Source: VAXT01 sp963794605 (lineage in GTDB: Bacteria > Actinomycetota > Thermoleophilia > Gaiellales > Gaiellaceae). From it: DNA of 64,000 nucleotides. Positions 17,151 to 24,492 of the stretch are shown here, in pieces (within the stretch, counting starts at the first letter, position 1; each line of letters opens with the position of its first letter). The DNA lies in NCBI GenBank assembly GCA_963794605.1, contig CAWCEN010000006.1:93728-157727 (forward strand), in the 5' to 3' direction. Under the pieces are notes generated by a model. The model made no database searches. It saw only the letters and a program-made list of their open reading frames with translations, and was not told the origin of the DNA. The position numbers and the translations under genes were made by a program.

Positions 17151-17750
17151 TTATTCGTTCGTCGGGAGCGGCGGCGTCCAGCGAGGCATCCAGTAGTTCA
17201 CGAGCCAGTGCTTCTGTTCGCCCTGGCCGCGGGGAACGAGCCCCAACTGGAACGCGACGGGCCGCATGTTCAGCTTCTCCGGCGCCGAGACGCCGACCTC
17301 CAGCAGGATCTCCCTCGTCGACGCGTAGTCGAGGAAGTACTGCGTCGTATCCACGTTCTCAATTGGATACGGAACGATCGGGAGCGCTTTCGCGTGCGAC
17401 CACTGCTTGAACGTGTAGCCCTGCTTCATCGAGGGCGCGACCACATTCCAGGACTGGTCGAGGTGCTTCCGTGCGACCGCGGTCGCGAGGAACGTGCGAA
17501 TCGTCGACCGCACTTCCGGATCGAGCTCCTCGAACTTCTTGACCTGCACGCCGCTTGCGTTCGTCAGCGGCTGGCTCTTCGCCGGTAGCTTCGGGACGAA
17601 CCCAGAGTCCGGCTTGACGCTCGTCGGGTCGTTGCCCGGGACGAGCTTGATCAGGAGAACCCCGACGCCGGCCGCGAGCACGATCGCGCTGAACCACATC
17701 AGGTAGCGGTTGAATCGGGCTGAGGAAAGCGCGGACTGGAAGACGCTCAT
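17151..17750 (-). CDS. Membrane-anchored protein of unknown function
   Basis: No family recognised. From ATG 17750 it has 199 residues: a short cytosolic start, one membrane helix (WFSAIVLAAGVGVLLIKLV, about residues 19-37), a proline-rich linker, and an extracytoplasmic domain of about 130 residues. The alternation of FLATAVARKHLDQSWNVVAP with later strands suggests an NTF2-like fold (inference). A TTG at 17759 is an alternative start; a TACTCT box lies 11 nt before the ATG. It is divergent from the ATP synthase operon. Confidence 0.6.
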   Translation of the reverse strand: MSVFQSALSSARFNRYLMWFSAIVLAAGVGVLLIKLVPGNDPTSVKPDSGFVPKLPAKSQPLTNASGVQVKKFEELDPEVRSTIRTFLATAVARKHLDQSWNVVAPSMKQGYTFKQWSHAKALPIVPYPIENVDTTQYFLDYASTREILLEVGVSAPEKLNMRPVAFQLGLVPRGQGEQKHWLVNYWMPRWTPPLPTNE

Positions 17751-17901
17751 CGGCTTCAAACAGAGTAGACGCTGAGACTAGCGGATTGTTAGCGGGGCAT
17801 TCGAGGTAGTTCTCAGGCGGTCGCCAGACCAGCGACTGAACGGGTACAAGGTTAGCCCGTTTTCCCCAAGCCATGCGGTTTTCGGCTGTTACAAAGTTTG
17901 T

Positions 17902-17907
17902 TATGCT
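17902..17907 (+). promoter_or_regulatory. -10 box TATGCT heading the ATP synthase operon
   Basis: TATGCT ends 8 nt before ATG 17916 with no Shine-Dalgarno between. This suggests the first message of the atp operon is leaderless. Confidence 0.45.
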
Positions 17908-17915
17908 CGCGGCGG

Positions 17916-18119
17916 ATGGAGCCTTCGCATCCCCCGAAGTTTCAGCCCGCGGGGGCGGGGGCCCTTCTCATCGGCACGACCGCTGGCTCGGTCGGCGCAG
18001 GTGCGCTCATTGGTTGGGGAGCCGGCTCGGCCGCGATCGGAGCACTCGTCGGAGCCGTGATCGGGATTCCGGCCGGGATCTTCGTCGTCTATCGCCGCTA
18101 CCGGGACTACCTCACTTGA
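17916..18119 (+). CDS. Small two-helix protein at the head of the atp operon (AtpZ-like)
   Basis: A 67-residue protein with two Gly/Ala-rich membrane segments (GALLIGTTAGSVGAGALIGW and AIGALVGAVIGIPAGIFVVY) and a basic end RRYRDY. Size, topology and position directly before an AtpI-like gene match the AtpZ/AtpI assembly-factor family, but sequence signatures are weak. The start is ATG 17916; six codons upstream are open but lack a plausible start. The stop overlaps the next TTG start. Confidence 0.6.
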   Translation: MEPSHPPKFQPAGAGALLIGTTAGSVGAGALIGWGAGSAAIGALVGAVIGIPAGIFVVYRRYRDYLT

Positions 18120-18502
18120 CCGCCGCCGTCACCAGCCCTCGCCCGGCGCCGCACGTCCTCCTGCCCGTGATCGCTGGGACCGTCCTGATCGCGCTCGCAC
18201 TGCCGATCTTCCTCGTCGCCGGCTGGCCGCTCGACGGGTGGGTGATCGCCGCGACGCTGTGGGTTGCGAGCCAGCTGTTCGGCTACCTGCTCGTGCGCCT
18301 GCGCTCGGATGGGAACCTGACCGCGTCCGGGGTCGCAGCCGTCGGGATGATGACGCGCGCGATCGTCGTGATGGGCGTGATTTTCGTTGTCGCTCTCTCC
18401 GATCCGTGGGTCGGTCTCGCCGCCGCACTCACGTACGCGCTGGCGTACACGGTCGAGTTGATCCTTTCGCTCGTCTCGTACTTCGGGAACCCGCCGCTGT
18501 GA
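18116..18502 (+). CDS. atpI: AtpI-like ATP synthase assembly protein
   Basis: A 128-residue protein with four membrane helices, ending where atpB begins. AtpI proteins help assemble the c-ring and are poorly conserved, so the call rests on size, four-helix topology and position. The start is a TTG overlapping the upstream TGA (TTGA). The frame remains open further upstream but overlaps the preceding gene. The stop overlaps the atpB GTG by 4 bp. Confidence 0.7.
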   Translation: MTAAVTSPRPAPHVLLPVIAGTVLIALALPIFLVAGWPLDGWVIAATLWVASQLFGYLLVRLRSDGNLTASGVAAVGMMTRAIVVMGVIFVVALSDPWVGLAAALTYALAYTVELILSLVSYFGNPPL

Positions 18503-19350
18503 GACGCGCGTTCCTCGCCATCTCCCTGCTGGCGTTGGCGCTTCCGGGCCAGGCTTTGGCCCGCGGTGACTTCGACCCCACGACGGAGTTCGAGCAACAC
18601 GAGTGGGTCCCGATCCACATCGGCCCACTCGACCTGTCGATCACGAAAGCCGTCGTCTACCTGATGCTCGCGTCGGTACTGACGATCGCGCTCGGGATCC
18701 TGCTCATGCGCTGGCGCCTGTCCGTGGAGCCGGACACGCGGCAGACGTTCGGCGAGACGATCTACGACGTCGCCCAGACCCAGATCGCCGAGCAGGGCCT
18801 ACCCTCGAAGGCGATCCACCTCTGGTTCCCGTACGTCGCGACGCTCTTTCTCTTCATCTTCGTGATCAACCTGATCGGGTTCGTCCCGCTGCCGCTGACG
18901 GGCGAGACCTACCACGGCTTCCCGGTGTGGGGCATCTACGCCGCAACCTCTTCGCTGTCAGTGACCCTGTCGCTCGCGTTGCTCACGTTCGTCTTCACGC
19001 ACTTCGAGGGCATCCGCTGGAACGGGCCGGTGCGCTACTTCAAGAGCTGGATCCCCGACGCTCCGAAGGGCCTGCTCGTGCTGATCGTGCCGCTCGAGAT
19101 TCTCGGCCAGATCATGCGCCTGATCTCACTCAGCGTCCGTCTGTTCGCGAACATGCTCGCGGGCCACATCCTGATCCTCACCTTCCTCGGCTTGATCTTC
19201 ATCTTCCAGACCCTGGCGCTGCTCTTCGTCCTGGTTCCGGCGACGGTCTTCTACATCTTCGAGGTCGTTATCGTCGTCGGCATCCAGGCGTTCATCTTCG
19301 CCACCCTGTCCGCCATCTACATCGGCTCGGCGATCGAGCCCCAACACTAA
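18499..19350 (+). CDS. atpB: ATP synthase Fo subunit a
   Basis: Stator proton-channel subunit of 283 residues with a leader-like N-terminus (FLAISLLALALPGQALA) and five or six helices. The essential arginine that faces the c-ring is R214 in RLFANMLAGH. Two aqueous half-channels are formed with the c-subunit glutamate. GTG start overlaps the atpI stop; a strong AAGGAGG follows the stop and serves atpE. Confidence 0.95.
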   Translation: MRRAFLAISLLALALPGQALARGDFDPTTEFEQHEWVPIHIGPLDLSITKAVVYLMLASVLTIALGILLMRWRLSVEPDTRQTFGETIYDVAQTQIAEQGLPSKAIHLWFPYVATLFLFIFVINLIGFVPLPLTGETYHGFPVWGIYAATSSLSVTLSLALLTFVFTHFEGIRWNGPVRYFKSWIPDAPKGLLVLIVPLEILGQIMRLISLSVRLFANMLAGHILILTFLGLIFIFQTLALLFVLVPATVFYIFEVVIVVGIQAFIFATLSAIYIGSAIEPQH

Positions 19351-19360
19351 GGAGGAGCAC

Positions 19361-19624
19361 GTGCTCGCAACGATCCTTGCAGCGACGTCCGGAGACGTCA
19401 CGAAGGCCGGCAAGGCGATCGGCATCGCGCTCGGCGTCGGGCTCGGTTCCGCGGGCGCCGGCGTCGGCATCGGCCTGATCTTCTCGTCGATGATCCAGTC
19501 AGTCGCCCGGCAACCGGAGCTCCGCGGTGAGTTGACCGGCATCCAGTGGCTCGGCTTCGCGCTCACCGAGGCGGTCGTGTTCTACGGCCTGCTCGGCTCG
19601 ATCCTCGCGTTCGTCCTGGTCTAG
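19361..19624 (+). CDS. atpE: ATP synthase Fo subunit c
   Basis: Rotor proteolipid, 87 residues, two glycine-rich helices joined by the polar loop ARQPEL. The ion-binding carboxylate is Glu70 in ALTEAVVFYG. The Na+-type Gln/Ser/Thr ligand set is not obvious, so proton coupling is inferred. It has one of the strongest ribosome binding sites in the window (TAAGGAGGAGCAC before GTG 19361), as expected for a subunit needed in about tenfold excess. Confidence 0.96.
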   Translation: MLATILAATSGDVTKAGKAIGIALGVGLGSAGAGVGIGLIFSSMIQSVARQPELRGELTGIQWLGFALTEAVVFYGLLGSILAFVLV

Positions 19625-20158
19625 ATGGTTCCGGTCGCAACAAATCCGCTCATCCAGGTCACGCCCGGGCTGATGATCTGGACGATCGTCTGCTTCCTGA
19701 TCACGTTCTACGTGCTCAAGAAGTTCGCGTTCAGCCGGATCCAGGGCTTGATCGACGAGCGCCGCAAGCGGATCCGCGAAGCGCTCGACGAGGCCGACCG
19801 GGCCCGCACCGAAGCCCAGAAACTCGTCGAGGAGCACAGGGCGACGATGGCCCAGGCCCGCGGTCAGGCGGAAGAGATCCTCGCCGAAGCGAGGAAGGTC
19901 GCCGAGTCGCAGAAACGGCGCCTGCGCGACGAGCTCGAGGAGGACCGCCAGCGCCGGCTCGAGGAGACCTCGCGCCAGATCGAAGCCGAGACCGCCCGCG
20001 CCCTGCAGGCGATCCGCTCCGAGGTCGCCGACCTGACAGTGATTGCGACTCAGAAGGTGACCGGCAAGGTGCTCGACGCGGCCGACCACAAGCGGCTGAT
20101 CGACGAGGCGATCGGGGAGCTCGACTTCTCGGCGCTGCAACAGGGGAGCCCCAACTAG
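19625..20158 (+). CDS. atpF: ATP synthase Fo subunit b
   Basis: Peripheral stalk subunit of 177 residues: one N-terminal helix (PGLMIWTIVCFLITFYVLKK) and a long charged coiled coil rich in Glu/Arg/Ala (about 45-150). It links subunit a to the F1 head through delta. The ATG starts directly after the atpE stop (TAG ATG), with the binding site inside atpE. Confidence 0.95.
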   Translation: MVPVATNPLIQVTPGLMIWTIVCFLITFYVLKKFAFSRIQGLIDERRKRIREALDEADRARTEAQKLVEEHRATMAQARGQAEEILAEARKVAESQKRRLRDELEEDRQRRLEETSRQIEAETARALQAIRSEVADLTVIATQKVTGKVLDAADHKRLIDEAIGELDFSALQQGSPN

Positions 20159-20162
20159 CCCC

Positions 20163-20699
20163 ATGGCCGTCGTCGCACGTACCTACGCGCGGGCGCTCTT
20201 CGAGGCGGCGAAGGACGAGGGCCGCATCGAACCGGTGCGCGACGAGCTGGCGACGTTCGTCCAGGCCGTCGACGAGGTGCCCGAGCTGCGAGCCCTGATC
20301 CGGAATCCCGAGCTCGACCCACCGACGAAGGCGGCTGCCCTCGACGCCGTCCTCGAGGGCGCCGACGAGCTGATCCGCAACTTCGTGCGCGTCGTCACCG
20401 AGAAGGGGCGCGCCGCCCAGCTCGACGAGATCGCGCGCGAGTACGAGGCGCTCGTCGCCGCGGAGGAGCAGATCCTGAGCGTCGAGCTGACGACCGCGTA
20501 CGAGCTGTCCGACGAAGACGCAGCGGCGATCGTCAAGCAGATCGAGCAGGCCTCAGGCCAACGCGTCGAGGCCGCGCGCAGCGTCGACCCTGACCTGATC
20601 GGAGGCCTCGTCCTCAAAGCCGGCTCGCTCGAGGTCGACTCGAGCGTCCGCGGCCGCCTCGAACGACTACGCAGGGATCTCGCGCACGCGTCTACCTAA
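20163..20699 (+). CDS. atpH: ATP synthase F1 subunit delta
   Basis: Stator subunit of 178 residues clamping the F1 head to the b stalk. N-terminal helical bundle AVVARTYARALFEAAKDEGR and the C-terminal family motif DPDLIGGLVLKAG are clear. It begins 4 bp after atpF. A rearranged spacer with a duplicated atpA start follows. Confidence 0.94.
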   Translation: MAVVARTYARALFEAAKDEGRIEPVRDELATFVQAVDEVPELRALIRNPELDPPTKAAALDAVLEGADELIRNFVRVVTEKGRAAQLDEIAREYEALVAAEEQILSVELTTAYELSDEDAAAIVKQIEQASGQRVEAARSVDPDLIGGLVLKAGSLEVDSSVRGRLERLRRDLAHAST

Positions 20700-20702
20700 T
20701 AG

Positions 20703-20832
20703 AAGGAGCTCGTTTTGAAGATTCGTCCAAGCGCAAAGCGCTTGTCCCCGAGGCCAAGGGACTCGGGGACAAAGGCGCAGCGCCGACCTGTCAGTCTCTC
20801 CTCGAAAAGGAGTTTGCGTTGAAGATTCGTCC
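20703..20832 (+). repeat. Duplicated atpA initiation region around a hairpin insert
   Basis: Two 26-nt copies of the atpA ribosome-binding/start region (20703-20728 and 20807-20832; 22 of 26 match, the last 14 TTGAAGATTCGTCC identical) bracket 78 bp. The insert has hairpins AAGCGC-AAA-GCGCTT (20729-20743) and GTCCCCGAG / CTCGGGGAC (20744-20770), a compact GGCGC-A-GCGCC, and then GACCTGTCAG. Confidence 0.8.
20715..20822 (+). CDS. 35-codon leader ORF created by the atpA start duplication
   Basis: Starting at the upstream copy of the atpA TTG (behind AAGGAG at 20703), a frame encodes MKIRP, identical to the first residues of AtpA, and then a basic 30-residue stretch translated from the hairpin insert. 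Its TGA (20820-20822) overlaps the real atpA TTG (20819-20821), so ribosomes ending here could restart on atpA. It may be only a by-product of the duplication; translation is inferred, not shown. Confidence 0.4.
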   Translation: MKIRPSAKRLSPRPRDSGTKAQRRPVSLSSKRSLR

Positions 20833-22357
20833 GGAAGAGATCACGTCGATCCTCCGCAAGCAGATCGAGGAGTACGACGTCGAGACCGACCTCGCCGAGG
20901 TCGGCACCGTCCTCTCGGTCGGCGACGGAATCGCCCGAATCTACGGCCTCGAGTCCGCCGTCGCCTCGGAGATGCTCGAGCTCGAGCACGGCGTCACCGG
21001 ACTTGCGTTCAACCTCGAGGAGGACAACGTCGGGGCCGCTCTCTTCGGCGAATGGGAGCTGATCAAGGAAGGCGATTCGGCCAAGCGCACCGGCCGCGTC
21101 GCGAGCGTGCCGGTCGGCGATGCACTGATCGGCCGTATCGTCGACCCGCTCGGAAACCCGATCGACGGAGGCCCGCCAATCGAGACCGACGAGAGGCGGC
21201 CGCTCGAGTTCAAGGCGCCTGGAGTCGTCGACCGCCAGCCCGTGAAGGAGCCGCTCCAGACCGGGATCAAGGCGATCGACACGATGACGAACGTGGGCCG
21301 GGGCCAGCGCGAGCTGATCATCGGCGACCGCTCGACGGGCAAGACGGCGATCCTCGTCGACACGATCCTGAACCAGCGCGGCGAGGACATGATCTGCATC
21401 TACGTCGCGATCGGCCAGAAGTCGTCGACCGTCGCCCAGGTCTACGAGCGGCTGAAGGAAGCCGGGGCGATGGAGTACACGATCATCGTCACCGCACCCG
21501 CGTCCGAGGCCGCGCCGATCAAGTGGATGGCGCCGTACGCGGGAGCTGCGATGGGCGAGCACTTCATGTTCGACGGACGGCACGCGGTCTGCATGTACGA
21601 CGACCTCTCGAAGCACGCCGACGCATACCGGCAGATGTCGCTCCTCCTGCGGCGCCCGCCCGGCCGCGAGGCTTTCCCCGGCGACGTCTTCTACCTCCAC
21701 TCGCGACTGCTCGAGCGCGCCTGCAAGCTCTCCGACGAGCGCGGCGCCGGGTCGCTGACCGCGTTGCCGATCATCGAGACCCAGGCCGGCGACATCGCCG
21801 CGTACATCCCGACGAACGTGATCTCGATCACCGACGGCCAGATCTTCCTCGAAGCCGACCTCTTCTTCTCGGGCGTTCGTCCGGCCGTCAATGTCGGCCG
21901 CTCGGTCTCGCGCGTGGGCGCGAGCGCACAGACGAAGGCGATGAAGAAGGTCGCGGGCCGCCTTCGGCTGGAGCTCTCCCAGTACCGCGAGCTCGAGGCG
22001 TTCGCGCAGTTCGGCTCGGAGCTCGATCCGGCGACCCAGGCCTCGCTCGCCCGCGGGGAGCGGATGGTCGCGACGCTGAACCAGCCGCAGTACGCGCCGT
22101 GGCCGATGGAGGAGCAGGTGATCGCGATCTACGCCGGGATCAACGGCTTCCTCGACGACGTTCCCGTGCAGGACGTCCCGCGCTTCCAGGACGAGCTCCG
22201 CGAGTACCTGCGCACCGAGGGCGGGGTCTACGACGAGATCGCCAAGACCGGCGATTTGTCAGACGAGCTCGCCGAGAAGCTGAGCGCGGCGATCGAGAAG
22301 TTCAAGCAGGGCTTCAACACCTCCGACGAGCCGGCTCTCGCGGGGGCAGCAAGTTAA
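20819..22357 (+). CDS. atpA: ATP synthase F1 subunit alpha
   Basis: Non-catalytic nucleotide-binding subunit of the alpha3beta3 head; 512 residues. The P-loop GDRSTGKT is at 169-176 and the beta-barrel N-terminus TVLSVGDGIARIYGL is intact. It starts with TTG behind AAAAGGAG. The same start region is duplicated 104 bp upstream, which may affect expression. Ten bp separate it from atpG. Confidence 0.96.
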   Translation: MKIRPEEITSILRKQIEEYDVETDLAEVGTVLSVGDGIARIYGLESAVASEMLELEHGVTGLAFNLEEDNVGAALFGEWELIKEGDSAKRTGRVASVPVGDALIGRIVDPLGNPIDGGPPIETDERRPLEFKAPGVVDRQPVKEPLQTGIKAIDTMTNVGRGQRELIIGDRSTGKTAILVDTILNQRGEDMICIYVAIGQKSSTVAQVYERLKEAGAMEYTIIVTAPASEAAPIKWMAPYAGAAMGEHFMFDGRHAVCMYDDLSKHADAYRQMSLLLRRPPGREAFPGDVFYLHSRLLERACKLSDERGAGSLTALPIIETQAGDIAAYIPTNVISITDGQIFLEADLFFSGVRPAVNVGRSVSRVGASAQTKAMKKVAGRLRLELSQYRELEAFAQFGSELDPATQASLARGERMVATLNQPQYAPWPMEEQVIAIYAGINGFLDDVPVQDVPRFQDELREYLRTEGGVYDEIAKTGDLSDELAEKLSAAIEKFKQGFNTSDEPALAGAAS

Positions 22358-22366
22358 TCCAACGGC

Positions 22367-23254
22367 ATGGCGTCCGTTCAAGACATCAAGCGCCGCGTCC
22401 GCTCCGTTCAGAACACGAGCAAGATCACCCGCGCGATGGAGCTCGTCGCAGCCGCGAAGCTGAGGCGGGCCCAGACCCGGATCGAGGCGATGCGCCCGTA
22501 CGCGCAGCGCATGCAGGAGCTGATGGTTGGTGTCGCGCGCGCGAGCACCTCGCTCCAGGGCCTCCCGCTACTCCAGCGGCGGGACGTCCGCAAGACGGCG
22601 ATCCTCCCGCTGACCGGCGACCGCGGCCTGGCCGGCGCCTTCAACGCGCAGGTCCTCCGCGAGGCGTTCGCCATCGAGCGGGGACTGCGCGGAGAAAACG
22701 TGGAGCCCACGTGGCTCGTCTCGGGCAAGAAGGGCGCATCGACGCTCCGCTTCCGCAGGTACGAGGTCGGCCAGGCGTGGACCGGCTTCAGCGACAGCCC
22801 GCGCTACGCGGACGCCCAGGCGATCGCGCACCGCATCTCAGAGCTCTACTCGGCCCAGGAGGTCGACCGCGTCGTCGTCATTTACAACCACTTCGAGTCC
22901 GCGCTCACCCAGCGGGTCGTCGCGCAGGACGTCCTGCCGATCCCGGAGTCGCTCCTCGAGGGCGGCGAGGACGAAGACGCGCAGGCGCTGCTCGGTGACT
23001 TCATCTACGAGCCCGAGCCGGAGCAGATCCTCGAGCGCCTGCTGCCCGTCTACGTCGAGACCGAGCTCTACCGCGCGCTCCTCGAGTCCGCCGCATCCGA
23101 GCAGGGCGCGCGGATGACCGCGATGCGGAACGCGTCGAAGAACGCCGGCGAGCTGATCGAGAGCCTGACGCTGCAGATGAACCGGGCCCGCCAGGCCGAG
23201 ATCACCCAGGAGATTTTGGAAGTGGTTGCCGGCGCCGACGCACTGACCGCCTAA
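22367..23254 (+). CDS. atpG: ATP synthase F1 subunit gamma
   Basis: Central rotor shaft, 295 residues. N-terminal helix MASVQDIKRRVRSVQNTSKI (first 20 residues) and the C-terminal helix SLTLQMNRARQAEITQEILE form the coiled-coil axle. It is the last gene before the operon is interrupted: atpD and atpC follow only about 7.3 kb later. The spacer to the next gene carries a (CG)7 tract and a new promoter. Confidence 0.95.
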   Translation: MASVQDIKRRVRSVQNTSKITRAMELVAAAKLRRAQTRIEAMRPYAQRMQELMVGVARASTSLQGLPLLQRRDVRKTAILPLTGDRGLAGAFNAQVLREAFAIERGLRGENVEPTWLVSGKKGASTLRFRRYEVGQAWTGFSDSPRYADAQAIAHRISELYSAQEVDRVVVIYNHFESALTQRVVAQDVLPIPESLLEGGEDEDAQALLGDFIYEPEPEQILERLLPVYVETELYRALLESAASEQGARMTAMRNASKNAGELIESLTLQMNRARQAEITQEILEVVAGADALTA

Positions 23255-23267
23255 CCACCAACTTTTT

Positions 23268-23290
23268 CGCGCGCGCGCGCGTCATATACT
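23268..23290 (+). promoter_or_regulatory. (CG)7 tract and -10 box TATACT before the peptide transporter
   Basis: Fourteen nt of alternating CG (23268-23281), a Z-DNA-prone sequence, directly precede a good -10 box TATACT (23285-23290), 11 nt before ATG 23302. The tract fills the spacer where RNA polymerase would contact DNA. Confidence 0.45.
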
Positions 23291-23301
23291 TCAGCGCCTC
23301 G

Positions 23302-24363
23302 ATGTCCCAGCACGAACAAGACCAGGTCGTCGTCTCCGGTGCCGCCGGCCTCGGCGCTGCGATCGCGACCGAGTCCGGAGGTGAGCTCGAGCTCGAGGCG
23401 GTAAAGGCGCGTGGCTACTGGGAGCTCGTCTGGATTCGCTTCAGGCGCGACAAGGTCGCGATCGCCAGCGCGTTCTTCATCGTCCTCCTGCTCCTCACCG
23501 CCTTCGTCGGCGCGCCTCTGGCCAAGCACTACGTCGGGCATGGGCCGAACGACATTTTCGCGGCGGTTCCGGCGGTCGTCGAGATTCCGAGCCTGCTGCC
23601 GGCGGGTCCCATGACGCATTTCGTGAATCCGTACACCGGTGGTCACGACGTGATGGTCCTAGGTGCGGCGAACAGGCTCGGCCAGGACGAATTTCTGCGC
23701 CTCCTGTACGGGGCACGAGTCTCGCTCGAGGTCGCCCTCCTCTCGACGATCGGGGTGATGATCATCGGGGTGATACTCGGCGCGTCTGCGGGCTACTTCC
23801 GTGGGACGACCGACACCGTCATCTCGCGACTCACGGAGATCACGATGGCGTTCCCGCTGCTGCTGTTCGTGATCGCTCTCGCGGCCACGGTCGGTCCGCG
23901 GCTGAACGAGATCACGCTCGGGGTCTTCCCCCAAGGGGTGGTCACGCTCGTTCTGATCTTCAGCATCTTCGGCTGGTTCTATCCGGCGAGGATCATGCGC
24001 GCGCAAGTGCTCTCGATCCGCGAGAAGGAGTACGTGGAGGCCGCGAGGATGATCGGAGCGAGCGACGCGAGGATCATCCGCTCCCACGTCCTTCCGCACC
24101 TGATCGCGCCGATGATCGTCTATTCGACGCTGATCGTGGCCAGCTACGTTCTGTTCGAGGCCGGTCTGTCGTTCCTCGGCGTCGGCATCCCAATCGATGT
24201 CCCCAGCTGGGGCAATCTCCTCTCGACTGCGCCCGAGTACTACACGACGCGGCCGCTGCTCATGGTCTGGCCCGGCCTGGCCGTGCTGTTGACCACGCTG
24301 GCGTTCAACCTGCTCGGCGACGGCCTCAGGGACGCGTTCGATCCGCGCTCCTCGGGCCGCTAA
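23302..24363 (+). CDS. Peptide ABC transporter permease (DppC/OppC-like)
   Basis: One of two membrane subunits of a dipeptide/oligopeptide importer; 353 residues. An OppC-type N-terminal helix (about 55-75) is followed by an extracytoplasmic loop and the permease core. The EAA loop that docks the ATPase is EYVEAARMIGASDARIIRSH. It has its own promoter inside the split atp locus and is separated from its partner permease by the binding-protein gene, an order differing from the usual dppABCDF. Confidence 0.9.
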   Translation: MSQHEQDQVVVSGAAGLGAAIATESGGELELEAVKARGYWELVWIRFRRDKVAIASAFFIVLLLLTAFVGAPLAKHYVGHGPNDIFAAVPAVVEIPSLLPAGPMTHFVNPYTGGHDVMVLGAANRLGQDEFLRLLYGARVSLEVALLSTIGVMIIGVILGASAGYFRGTTDTVISRLTEITMAFPLLLFVIALAATVGPRLNEITLGVFPQGVVTLVLIFSIFGWFYPARIMRAQVLSIREKEYVEAARMIGASDARIIRSHVLPHLIAPMIVYSTLIVASYVLFEAGLSFLGVGIPIDVPSWGNLLSTAPEYYTTRPLLMVWPGLAVLLTTLAFNLLGDGLRDAFDPRSSGR

Positions 24364-24430
24364 GCCGGCCGATTCCAGCTCGTTAGCGGCGCGAACTAAC
24401 CAAACCTCGCGAACGGCGTCTCAAGCTGTG

Positions 24431-24448
24431 GACGGGGAGAGGCCCGTC
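24431..24448 (+). other. Small hairpin before the binding-protein gene
   Basis: GACGGG-GAGAGG-CCCGTC, a 6-bp stem in the 129-bp spacer. A good ribosome binding site (AAAGGAG) follows at 24482. Nothing else is recognisable in the spacer. Confidence 0.3.
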
Positions 24449-24492
24449 CCGAGTCGGGGCAGCCCTGGCTCGAGTTCACGGAAAGGAGAAAC

